Positions 25,999 to 34,100 of a stretch of DNA of 37,067 nucleotides are shown piece by piece. A program made the translations under genes and the position numbers. Under the pieces are notes generated by a model that was given only the letters and a program-made list of their open reading frames with translations, ran no database searches and had not been told where the DNA came from. This DNA comes from Flavobacteriales bacterium. GTDB taxonomy: Bacteria; Bacteroidota; Bacteroidia; Flavobacteriales_D; Crocinitomicaceae. The DNA is taken from positions 1 through 37,067 of the forward strand of contig CANGLG010000002.1 of assembly GCA_947454395.1 (NCBI GenBank), in the 5' to 3' direction. The stretch's first letter is position 1. Each line of letters begins with the position of its first letter.

Positions 25999-27363
25999 AT
26001 GCTTATGAAAAGAATTTTATTGTCATTCACGTTGTTATCTGCAACATGTAATGCTTTTTCTCAATTAAACCCGGGAATTACATCTTGGTTGCAAAATAAC
26101 ACGGCAACTGGTAGTTATTACGTCTCTGGAAATTCAACTGCGATTCCAAATAATATTTTAGTCAATTGTCAATCCGTTCAATACTCAACGAACTGGGTTT
26201 ACGTAACAACAACTGGTGTTCCGGCGTATGTTACCGGTCCATTTTTAGATGGGAATCCTTCGCAAACTCAAAATCAGAATGCAATTTTCAAAATTCCTTT
26301 GAACCCAACTCAAAATACAGGAACCCTTACCTCAACTACAGGAGGAAATATTGGAATCTTCATAAATGGAGTTGCTCTTTTTGACTACCGAGATGGTGTT
26401 GCATGGAATACAAGCACTAATTCTCTTTGTGGAGGGTTACCTGGAATGTCTCCATGTCCTGGAGGGCCTGGTACATCACAGTCTTGGAATAGAGATGCAG
26501 TTCGTGCTGAAAAAGCTGGTTTTGACTGTGCGAAAGGACATCCTGCAAATGGAAACTACCACCACCATCAAAACCCAAGTGCTTACAAACTTGATTTAAG
26601 TGTAATTTCAACAGTTTGTAATCTATATGATGCAGATGGTCTTTATGCGATTGACTCAACAATACATTCACCATTAATTGGATTTTCTTATGACGGGTTC
26701 CCAATTTACGGAGCATATGGATATAAAAATGCCGATGGGACTGGAGGAATTACAAGAATAAAATCGGGTTATCAGTATAGAAATATTACAGATAGAACTG
26801 TTTGGGCAGATGGAACGGATGTATCAGATGGACCTTCCGATTTCACAACTTACCCATTGGGATATTTCAGAGAAGACTATGAATTTGTTTCTCATGCGGG
26901 ACAAGAAGATTACTTGGATGCTCACAATGGTCGATTCTGTGTGACACCTGAATATCCAAATGGTATCTATTGTTATTTTGCAACAGTGGATGAAAATTGG
27001 AACTCGGCTTATCCATATGCTGTTGGACCCTATTTTTATGGTGTAAAAACAGCAGCAAAAGTTACTAGTATTACTGAGACAGTAACAACCTATACATCTC
27101 CTACTTCAGGATTGGGCGAAATAGATGATTTGAATTTATCAGTATTTCCTAATCCAGCAAATGAGCTTTTAATCCTTCAAGTGAATGGCCTTAATAAAAA
27201 AGACATTGAAGTAGAGTTGTTTGACATTACAGGGAAATTAGTAGGGAAACAAAGAATTCTGCAAGGAAGTACATTAACTTATTTTGATGTTTCAACGCTG
27301 TACTCAGGCATTTACTTTTTGAAAGCTGAAAATAAAACATTTGAAGTAAAGATTGGTAAATAA
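25999..27363 (+). CDS. YHYH-domain protein with type IX secretion sorting domain
   Basis: A 454-residue secreted protein. The signal peptide fits best from the Met at residue 3 (MKRILLSFTLLSATCNAFSQ). The central region (about 80-350) is a YHYH domain: FINGVALFDYRDG, then NGNYHHHQNP at 184-192, where the eponymous motif appears as YHHH, and the strongly conserved GFSYDGFPIYGAYGY (228-242). The C-terminal 75 residues (LSVFPNPANELLILQV ... YSGIYFLKAEN ... VKIGK) form a type A sorting domain for the type IX system, so the protein should pass through SprA and be released or fixed at the surface. YHYH function is not established; the His-rich motif and its place after MbnP/MbnH suggest metal binding. 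It closes the operon. Confidence 0.88.
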   Translation: MLMKRILLSFTLLSATCNAFSQLNPGITSWLQNNTATGSYYVSGNSTAIPNNILVNCQSVQYSTNWVYVTTTGVPAYVTGPFLDGNPSQTQNQNAIFKIPLNPTQNTGTLTSTTGGNIGIFINGVALFDYRDGVAWNTSTNSLCGGLPGMSPCPGGPGTSQSWNRDAVRAEKAGFDCAKGHPANGNYHHHQNPSAYKLDLSVISTVCNLYDADGLYAIDSTIHSPLIGFSYDGFPIYGAYGYKNADGTGGITRIKSGYQYRNITDRTVWADGTDVSDGPSDFTTYPLGYFREDYEFVSHAGQEDYLDAHNGRFCVTPEYPNGIYCYFATVDENWNSAYPYAVGPYFYGVKTAAKVTSITETVTTYTSPTSGLGEIDDLNLSVFPNPANELLILQVNGLNKKDIEVELFDITGKLVGKQRILQGSTLTYFDVSTLYSGIYFLKAENKTFEVKIGK

Positions 27364-27411
27364 GAACTAATTCAAATTCTGGTTAACTATAATGTTCAGA
27401 TAAATCTAACT

Positions 27412-27487
27412 AATATTCGTTGAAACTTTCTCAATATTCATTGAAAAAAAATGAATCAAATTAATAATCTATATTCGTTAAAGAAAT
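27412..27487 (+). repeat. Three operator-like direct repeats (ATATTCRTTGAAA-like)
   Basis: AATATTCGTTGAAACTTTC (27412) and AATATTCATTGAAAAAAAA (27433) are 21 bp apart, two helical turns. A third, weaker copy, ATATTCGTTAAAG, starts at 27471 and coincides with the proposed -7 box. Confidence 0.5.
27470..27477 (+). promoter_or_regulatory. Possible -7 box (TATATTCG) of the RNA gene
   Basis: TATATTCG differs from TAnnTTTG by one base. A TTG lies at 27441-27443, 26 bp upstream, slightly long for a -33 element. It would start transcription near 27485. Confidence 0.35.
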
Positions 27488-27712
27488 AAGGAGATAATAG
27501 GACACTTCTTATGTTATTAAGTTGATTTGCTGCTTGGAGAGGCAGTTTCATTTTCTAGTTTGATAAGAGTTTTATAGTTTTTAATCAACGCCCTCAAAAA
27601 GGATAATACATAAGAAGTTCCTGTTTCCTATACTCTACTTCCGAAAGAACCACTCAGACTTTAAAGTCTACTATTACGATAAAGGGCTATTACGGCCCTT
27701 TATTTATTTTCT
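27485..27712 (+). ncRNA. Candidate structured small RNA (rod-like; possible 6S-Flavo)
   Basis: The main stem pairs ACTTCTTATGTTATTA (near 27504-27519) with TAATACATAAGAAGT (27604-27618), with one extra base on the left strand. It is extended outward by AGGA/TCCT or ATAGG/CCTAT, GAG/CTC and AAG/CTT, and inward by GTTGATT/AATCAAC after a one-sided bulge (GCCCTCAAAAAGGA). Inside lies a hairpin CTGCTT-GGAG-AGGCAG (27530-27545) and a U-rich unpaired region. The result is a rod with a central bubble, the general shape of 6S RNA, which sequesters RNA polymerase. The Rfam 6S-Flavo family is the natural comparison; I could not test it. A terminator follows. It may instead be a 3' untranslated region of the YHYH operon. 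Exact ends are estimates. Confidence 0.45.
27681..27710 (+). terminator. Terminator of the candidate RNA
   Basis: AAAGGGC and GCCCTTT flank a 7-nt loop and are followed by TATTTATTTT on the plus strand. On the minus strand no T-run follows, so it serves plus-strand transcripts. It overlaps the stop codon of the cyclase gene. Confidence 0.7.
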
Positions 27713-28446
27713 ATCTTATACAAAACTGGTCTACTCGGACTTGCATCATTTTCAAAAGGAGCTACTTGTAATTCTAAAATATAGTTCCCATCTTCAATTT
27801 GTGAGTCTACGAATATTAACTCCGTAATTGTTCTATTGAAATTAGGATTTCTTGGAACTTCCCAAAAAGCATGATGAAATGCAAGTGCACCTCCGTCAGA
27901 TTCCCTATCAACCGAGGGCAAGTCGATTAATAAATGATCAACTTTTAATTCATTTAACAATTCAATCACCGAAAGATCAATATAGGCAGGATTCGAATTA
28001 GAAAAATCTTTTGCTGTTTTATCTGAATTATTAGGAAGAGTTCGAATAATAATTGCCTCCGAAAATTCAGAATCAATCTTCCCTTTAAAATGAGATGGGA
28101 AAATAACAGAATCGCCATTGCCAATTAAATCCGGTTCAACAGTAATTAATGTTGCTTTAAAAAAATATTTTTTTAAGTGTTGATTTACTGAAAAAACTTC
28201 TTTGGTGATGTGACCGCAACATTCCGTGTGCGTACCATGTCCATGTGGATTAAAGAAAATATTTCTAAAGTTCACAGTTCCTCCTTCTGCAACACTACCT
28301 AAAAAGCCATTGGCCCGAACGGGCTCAAATTTTGGGGGATCTACATACCACGCGCGGAGATTTTCTTCCCCAGAGCGTAACCCAATAGAAATATCCAAAG
28401 GATTATTTGTCTCTATATAATTGTTGTTATCGATAAAAAAGCGCAT
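27700..28446 (-). CDS. Cyclase/arylformamidase-family metal-dependent hydrolase
   Basis: A 248-residue cytoplasmic protein with no signal peptide. It carries the metal-binding hallmark of the cyclase family (Pfam Cyclase, which includes kynurenine formamidase KynB): HGHGTHTECCGHI at 68-80, where the usual HxGTHxDxPxH has Glu for Asp and Cys-Gly for the proline region. A later segment VDHLLIDLPSVDRESDGG and HHAFW fit the second half of the active site. Bacteroidota often annotate such genes simply as 'cyclase family protein'. It is a single gene facing the RNA gene, and divergent from glyS, with a -7 box 4 bp before the start. The substrate is unknown; formylkynurenine is one possibility, but the altered motif argues for caution. 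Confidence 0.8.
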   Translation of the reverse strand: MRFFIDNNNYIETNNPLDISIGLRSGEENLRAWYVDPPKFEPVRANGFLGSVAEGGTVNFRNIFFNPHGHGTHTECCGHITKEVFSVNQHLKKYFFKATLITVEPDLIGNGDSVIFPSHFKGKIDSEFSEAIIIRTLPNNSDKTAKDFSNSNPAYIDLSVIELLNELKVDHLLIDLPSVDRESDGGALAFHHAFWEVPRNPNFNRTITELIFVDSQIEDGNYILELQVAPFENDASPSRPVLYKIENK

Positions 28447-28450
28447 AAGT

Positions 28451-28458
28451 CAAAATTA
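28451..28458 (-). promoter_or_regulatory. -7 box (TAATTTTG) 4 bp before the cyclase start
   Basis: The minus strand reads TAATTTTG-ACTT-ATG. The match to TAnnTTTG is exact, and the 4-bp gap implies transcription starting at or near the start codon. Confidence 0.42.
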
Positions 28459-28532
28459 AGGAAAGATTCCCTATTCATAGTTTATTGTTGAAATTGTTTT
28501 TTTTCAAGGATATTTACAGCTGATTTAGCAAT

Positions 28533-28540
28533 TATATTTG
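28533..28540 (+). promoter_or_regulatory. -7 box (TATATTTG) 4 bp before the glyS start
   Basis: TATATTTG-CATT-ATG. An exact TAnnTTTG match placed so that the mRNA would have almost no leader. A -33 TTG at standard spacing is not evident. Confidence 0.45.
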
Positions 28541-28544
28541 CATT

Positions 28545-30095
28545 ATGGAACAAAATCAAGACAAATTAAAAGACATTATTTCTCATTCTAAAGAGTACGG
28601 TTTCATATTTCCTTCCTCTGAAATTTATGATGGACTTGCCGCTACTTATGATTACGGACAACTTGGTTCCGAATTGAAAAACAACATTAAAACCTATTGG
28701 TGGAAAGCAATGGTTCAAATTCATGAGAATATTGTTGGGATTGATGCTGCGATATTTATGCACCCTACTACTTGGAAAGCCTCCGGACATGTGGATGCTT
28801 TCAATGATCCATTAATTGATAATAAAGACTCTAAAAAACGTTACCGAGCTGATGTTTTACTCGAAGAACACATTGAGAAAATCAGGCAAAAAATCGAAAA
28901 AGAGGTTGAAAAAGGACGTAATCGTTTTGGAGATTCATTTGATGATGCTCAGTTTAGAGCAACAAATCCAAACGTGGTTCGAAATACGGATAAAATTTCT
29001 AGTATTGAAGAGCGCATGAAAAATGCCCTTGAAGCAAATGATTTGGAAGGAGTTAGAAATCTAATCATTGATTTGGAAATCGTTTGTCCTATATCTGGTT
29101 CAAAAAACTGGACGGAAGTTCGTCAATTCAATTTGATGTTTTCTACCGAACTTGGTTCGGTTGCTGGCGACGCTTCTACCATTTACCTTCGACCTGAGAC
29201 TGCACAAGGAATATTCGTGAATTTTTTGAATGTACAAAAATCAGGTAGAATGAAAATTCCGTTTGGGATTGCACAAATTGGCAAAGCGTTCAGAAATGAA
29301 ATTGTTGCTCGGCAATTTATTTTTAGAATGCGTGAATTTGAACAAATGGAAATGCAGTTCTTTGTTCGTCCCGGTGAGGAAATGAAATGGTACGAATACT
29401 GGAAAGAAGCACGAGCTAAATGGCATAAAAATTTAGGTCTTGGAGACCAACTTTACCGTTTTCATGATCATATCAAACTAGCACATTACGCAAATGCTGC
29501 TTGTGATATTGAATACAATTTCCCGATGGGATTCAAAGAGCTTGAAGGAATTCATTCAAGAACTGATTTTGACCTTAAACAACATGAACAATTTTCAGGG
29601 AAAAAACTTCAATTTTTTGATCCGGAATTAAACCAAAGCTATGTGCCTTATGTCGTTGAAACCTCTGTTGGACTGGATCGCATGTTTTTAGCCGTTTTGA
29701 GTGCTGCATTCCAAAACGAAAAACTGGAAGATGGCTCAGAAAGAATTGTTTTGAAAATTCCTGCAGCATTGGCACCTTACAAAGCGGCTATTCTTCCATT
29801 GATTAAAAAAGATGGACTTCCAGAAAAAGCGCGTGAAATTCAAAAGTTGCTACAACTCGATTACAATATTCAGTACGACGAAAAAGATGCAATAGGAAGA
29901 AGGTATCGCAGACAAGACGCCATTGGAACGCCATTAAGCATTACAGTTGACCATCAAACTTTGGAAGATAACACAGTAACCATTAGAGATCGTGACACTA
30001 TGTTGCAAGAGCGCGTTTCTGTAAATGAACTTGAAACTAAAATCGCTAATAAAGCAAGCTGGAAATCTATTTTAAACGATTTGATAAAAAACTAA
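28545..30095 (+). CDS. glyS: Glycyl-tRNA synthetase, homodimeric type
   Basis: A 516-residue class II synthetase that charges tRNA-Gly. This is the single-chain alpha2 type (as in Thermus and eukaryotes), not the E. coli alpha/beta type. The start (KEYGFIFPSSEIYDGLAATYDYGQLG) is diagnostic. Motif 2 is near 246-275 (GKAFRNEIVARQFIFRMREFEQMEMQFF), and motif 3 is VGLDRMFLAVL. The C-terminal anticodon-binding domain begins around residue 405 (PAALAPYKAAILPLI). Length is normal for the Bacteroidota form. Its promoter box is 4 bp upstream of the ATG. The next gene begins 4 bp after the stop, so co-transcription is likely. Confidence 0.97.
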   Translation: MEQNQDKLKDIISHSKEYGFIFPSSEIYDGLAATYDYGQLGSELKNNIKTYWWKAMVQIHENIVGIDAAIFMHPTTWKASGHVDAFNDPLIDNKDSKKRYRADVLLEEHIEKIRQKIEKEVEKGRNRFGDSFDDAQFRATNPNVVRNTDKISSIEERMKNALEANDLEGVRNLIIDLEIVCPISGSKNWTEVRQFNLMFSTELGSVAGDASTIYLRPETAQGIFVNFLNVQKSGRMKIPFGIAQIGKAFRNEIVARQFIFRMREFEQMEMQFFVRPGEEMKWYEYWKEARAKWHKNLGLGDQLYRFHDHIKLAHYANAACDIEYNFPMGFKELEGIHSRTDFDLKQHEQFSGKKLQFFDPELNQSYVPYVVETSVGLDRMFLAVLSAAFQNEKLEDGSERIVLKIPAALAPYKAAILPLIKKDGLPEKAREIQKLLQLDYNIQYDEKDAIGRRYRRQDAIGTPLSITVDHQTLEDNTVTIRDRDTMLQERVSVNELETKIANKASWKSILNDLIKN

Positions 30096-30099
30096 ATAT

Positions 30100-30996
30100 T
30101 TGCAGCGCTTTATTTTTTTCTTAATCCTTTTCTTAATTGCTCAGACGTTTGTAGCCCATAGTCAGATGATTAATAATTTGGAGGGAAATGCGTTTTCAGA
30201 TCAGCCTTTTTTCGACCGAGATTTCATCAAAACAAATAACATCAAATCCTTAGAGGGTCTATACTCTAAAAAGAAAGACGGAGATATAGTTCGTTCAACA
30301 AATGATTTTTTCAAATATGAATTTGACAGTTTAGGGAATTTATCACAAACGATTCAGGTAAGATCGAATGCAGGTAAAAAAGACACCTCTTTCAATTATT
30401 ACATTTACAACGATAATAACCAACTAATTACTCACAAAAAAACTGAAAGTGGTGGACTAACCGCTCTGCATTATATATTCGACAGCCTTTCTCGAATTAC
30501 CGGAATAGAACAAAGCAGAGAATTACTCGACTTAAAGGGCAATGTTCTACAATCTATATCTATCAATAAAGAAAGTATCCGATATTTTAAAACTGATAAG
30601 GGAATAAAAAAAGTTACATATAATAACTATGGTTTACCCTACATGGATGAATTTACTGTTTGGAATGAAGATGGTTATAAACTCGAAGCAATTCAAAAAT
30701 TACGGATGGCTTCAGCCGAATACAAAAAGAAATTCATTTACAATGAAAAGGGATTATTGGCTGCTATTCAAACCTTTTATAATTATTCGGAAAATCCAGT
30801 TCAGGAAATAACTTTTAAATACGACCATTTTGGAAATATAATTGAAAAAAAACACTTTAAAGAGGGCATTTTTATTGGTGAACTTCAAATAATTTATGAC
30901 AACAAAACGCAATTACTTGGTTCAACAATAGAGAAAATGGAAGGGAGCAATATGATGTATATTCTTAGATTTAATACCATCAAATTTTATAATTAA
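30100..30996 (+). CDS. Secreted protein with YD/RHS-like repeats
   Basis: A 298-residue protein of unknown function starting with TTG, 4 bp after glyS. The start is supported by a good signal peptide (residues 1-22, ending VAHSQ) that begins directly at the TTG. The mature part consists of repeated strand-turn-strand units with Tyr/Phe and Gly-Asn turns, such as FFKYEFDSLGNLSQTI, HYIFDSLSRITGIEQ, FIYNEKGLLAAIQTF and FKYDHFGNIIEKKHF, which resemble YD repeats of the RHS type but without a toxin or core domain. Such short proteins are common and uncharacterised in Bacteroidota. The coupling to glyS is probably incidental. It ends 155 bp before the giant repeat-protein gene. Confidence 0.65.
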   Translation: MQRFIFFLILFLIAQTFVAHSQMINNLEGNAFSDQPFFDRDFIKTNNIKSLEGLYSKKKDGDIVRSTNDFFKYEFDSLGNLSQTIQVRSNAGKKDTSFNYYIYNDNNQLITHKKTESGGLTALHYIFDSLSRITGIEQSRELLDLKGNVLQSISINKESIRYFKTDKGIKKVTYNNYGLPYMDEFTVWNEDGYKLEAIQKLRMASAEYKKKFIYNEKGLLAAIQTFYNYSENPVQEITFKYDHFGNIIEKKHFKEGIFIGELQIIYDNKTQLLGSTIEKMEGSNMMYILRFNTIKFYN

Positions 30997-31129
30997 TTTC
31001 CGATAACAAAACTTTAACATTTCTCTGTAATCAACCTACAAATGCTCGGAACGGAGTTTTTTTAATTAAAAATCAGAAATTTACAACAACCTCACTTTTT
31101 TTTCAGAATTTTGGCATGATTATCGGAAA
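30997..31129. repeat. Spaced 10-bp inverted repeat (TTTCCGATAA...TTATCGGAAA)
   Basis: TTTCCGATAA (30997-31006) directly follows the stop of the preceding gene, and its exact inverse TTATCGGAAA (31120-31129) lies 22 bp before the next start, enclosing 113 bp. Between them is a T-run after a weak CTC/GAG stem that may be a poor terminator. The arms could pair in the RNA or mark a looping operator. Confidence 0.55.
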
Positions 31130-31151
31130 CCCGAACTAAAAATAAAACATT

Positions 31152-34100
31152 ATGAAAAATTTCTACTTGGCCACATTAATCTTCATTTCGTTTTTTGCGA
31201 ACAGTCAAAAAGTTGATTATGACCACTCTTCAAAATGGTTTTTAGGATTTAACGTTGGTGGCACTTGGCAAACTACGGATGTAAAAAATCAGACTTCCGC
31301 AGGTTGGGGTTTAATATTAGGAAAATCCTTCAATTACGACTACGGTAAAGTTCTAAGCTTTGACCTTCGTGGTAGATATCTTCGCGGATATTGGTATGGA
31401 CAAGATTTAGATACTACCTCTTTGGCAAACTACGCTGGTACCAATGGAGCGTTAACTTCATACAAAGACCAATATGGATTTACAATAAATAATTTTCAAG
31501 CGGATGTGCATCGTTTGGCTCTAGAATTAGCAGTTCACTTGAACTCCATTACAGAAAAAACAGGATTCGATCCTTATGTTTTTGGTGGAGTCGGTGTCAC
31601 ATGGAAACAAACATATGGTGATTTATTCTTGAACGATTCAACTTCGTTATACAATTACTCTTCACTTATCGCAAATGGTCCAATTAACGCTTCTCAACTT
31701 GATGTTACGTTGGATAATATTTATGACTCTCCATTGGATGGTAGTAAAAAAACGTATAGTGCCTTTTTCATGCCGAGCCTTGGATTTGGATTAGGGTATC
31801 ACATTGGGAAAAGAACAACACTAGGGATAGAACACAAAACAACATTCACATTGAGAGATGATTTCGACGGTTATGTTTCCTCAACTCCAAGAGCAAAAAA
31901 TGACATTTACCATTACACATCTGCTTATTTGAAATTCAGATTTAAAGTCAGAGGTGATGGGTCTTCTAGCTCATCAAGTAATGGAATCGGGTCGAACAGC
32001 AATGGAAATATTTCAAATTTCACAACGAATTGTCCAGCTCCTGTTGTTTCTATAAATAATCAAAACAATCTGACTGTAAACAATACCTCTTTTAAAATTG
32101 AAGGGAAAATAACTGAAGTAACTTCAAATAATTCAATAACTATTTTACATAACAACAACCTGCCAGTAACTTTTACATTTAACTCAATTTCAAAAAGTTT
32201 TGAAGCTAACGTTACATTAAAACCTGGAATAAATACGTTTACAGTTAAAGCGGAAAACACTTGTGGTAAGGATTCAAAAACGCTAACTGTTAATTATGTT
32301 CTTTGCGATTTACCTACCGGGAATTTCACGAATCCAAGCAACAACCAAATATTAGTTCAAAATCCAAATTTTGTTATAAACGCTTTATTAAAAGGCATTC
32401 AGAATCCTGCAAATATTACTTTGTATCAAAATGGAACAATAATTAATACTCCAGGTTTTAATACAAATACTGGAATCTTGCAGTCAAATGTTGTATTGCA
32501 ACCGGGATTGAATACTTTCAAAATTGATTTTTCAAATAACTGTGGAACCGGAAGTATTTCAACAACTGTAAACTACAACAATTGTGTTGCTCCATCTATT
32601 CAATTCGTTACTCCAACAGCAGCAGGAACAACAGTTAATTCTTCAAATTTCAAAGTAACGGCACGAATTTCAAATTTGAACGATGGAAAACTGACTGTTT
32701 TGGTGAACGGCATAAATTGGACAAATTTCACAGTCAACAACGGTCAAGTAGAAATACCATTGACATTGAATGCAGGCAATAACACTATTTCACTTAACGT
32801 TACAAATGCCTGTGGAACAGATACCGAATCTACTTCCATAATTTATCTAACTTGTGACGCACCAATTGTATCAATCTCATCCCCAATTGCAAACTCTGTT
32901 GTTACAAATCCTGTTGTTTCATTAAAAGGGAAAGTTGAAAACGTAGCTGGAAAACAATTCATTAAAGTTCTATTGAATAATATCAACGTACCCGTTTTCA
33001 ACTACAATGCAACCACTAAACTAGTTGAGACCACGCTGACTTTAGTTCCTGGAAACAATACAATTACTATTTCTTCTACTAACAATTGTGGTTCAGATAT
33101 TGAAACTTTGAATATTGAATATGACGCTTGTAAAACACCCGTTGTAAGCATACAAAATTCAAATACTACGGTAACAAACAGCTCATTTATCTTGAATTCA
33201 ACTATTCAAAACATGCCTTCCTCTCAAGGAATTACACTTACTCAAAATGGATTACCCGTTAACTTCTCATATGTAAATGGAAATTTATCAAGCTCCGTTT
33301 CATTAAACCCTGGAGTAAATACATTTATTTTAACAGCAACAAGGCTATGTGGCACATCCTCTAAAACATTGGTTATAAATTACAATAATTGTGTTCCACC
33401 TGTAATAAGTTTATTAAATCCAGTTGCAGCTGGCATTACTGTTAACAATTCATTATACAACTTTAAGGCAACGGTGTCAAACATTACCTCAAATCAAGGC
33501 ATCACCTTTAAATTTAACGGAGTGAATGCACCATTTACTTTTACAAATGGACTTGTTCAAGCAAACTTGACATTGATAAATGGAAATAACAGTTTTCTTA
33601 TTGAAGCAAGCAACGCGTGTGGAACAGATAATGAATCCTCATCTGTAAATTTAGTAAACTGTACACCACCGCAAATTTCAGTTGTTAATCCTACTAATAA
33701 CGTTACAGTTACAAATTCAGGATTCAATTATCAAGCAACAATTTTAGGCGTGGCTAATGCAAGCGCGATTACATTTAAACAAAATGGACAAGCTAAAGCG
33801 TTCTCATTTATTAATGGGCAATTAAATTCTACTCTTTCACTTATTCCAGGTGCAAACAGCATCACATTAACAGTTATTAATGATTGTGGAAATGACATTG
33901 AAACGAGCGTAATCACTTACGACAATTGTGTTCCACCGGTAATCACAATTTCAAATCCAACACAATATACACTAACTACTACTAACAGTCAATTTCAAAT
34001 TCAGGCTCAAATAACAAATTCAACAGCTCAAGGAATTACATTAACTCAAAATGGAACAAATGCAGTTTATTCATTCCTAAACGGGACTTTAAATTCAACA

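Larger units (their letters stand above)
27364..27699. other. 336-bp intergenic region with RNA-gene features
   Basis: No protein gene is credible. It holds three copies of an AATATTCRTTGAAA-like word, a TATATTCG -7 box, a long rod-like inverted structure, a 14-bp palindrome (AGACTTTAAAGTCT, 27656-27669) and a terminator that overlaps the stop of the convergent cyclase gene. Confidence 0.65.

Noticed and set aside
27656-27669. AGACTTTAAAGTCT palindrome as an independent operator
   Set aside because: It lies inside the proposed RNA between the rod and the terminator and is more simply a small hairpin of that transcript.
27364-27699. tRNA, tmRNA, SRP RNA or RNase P RNA in the large intergenic region
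   Set aside because: None of their conserved sequence marks (TTCGAAT arm, CCA end, GGAAGGAAGCAGCC-type loop, GAGGAAAGTCC core) is present.
27700-28446. Functional link between the kynurenine-formamidase-like cyclase and kynurenine formation by the MbnH-like enzyme
   Set aside because: The cyclase has no signal peptide and would be cytoplasmic, whereas MbnP/MbnH act in the periplasm. It is on the opposite strand, separated by a terminator and the RNA region, and its active-site motif is altered.
31040-31070. Terminator after the YD-repeat gene (CTC/GAG stem with T-run)
   Set aside because: Only three base pairs can form before the T-run, too weak to list as a terminator.
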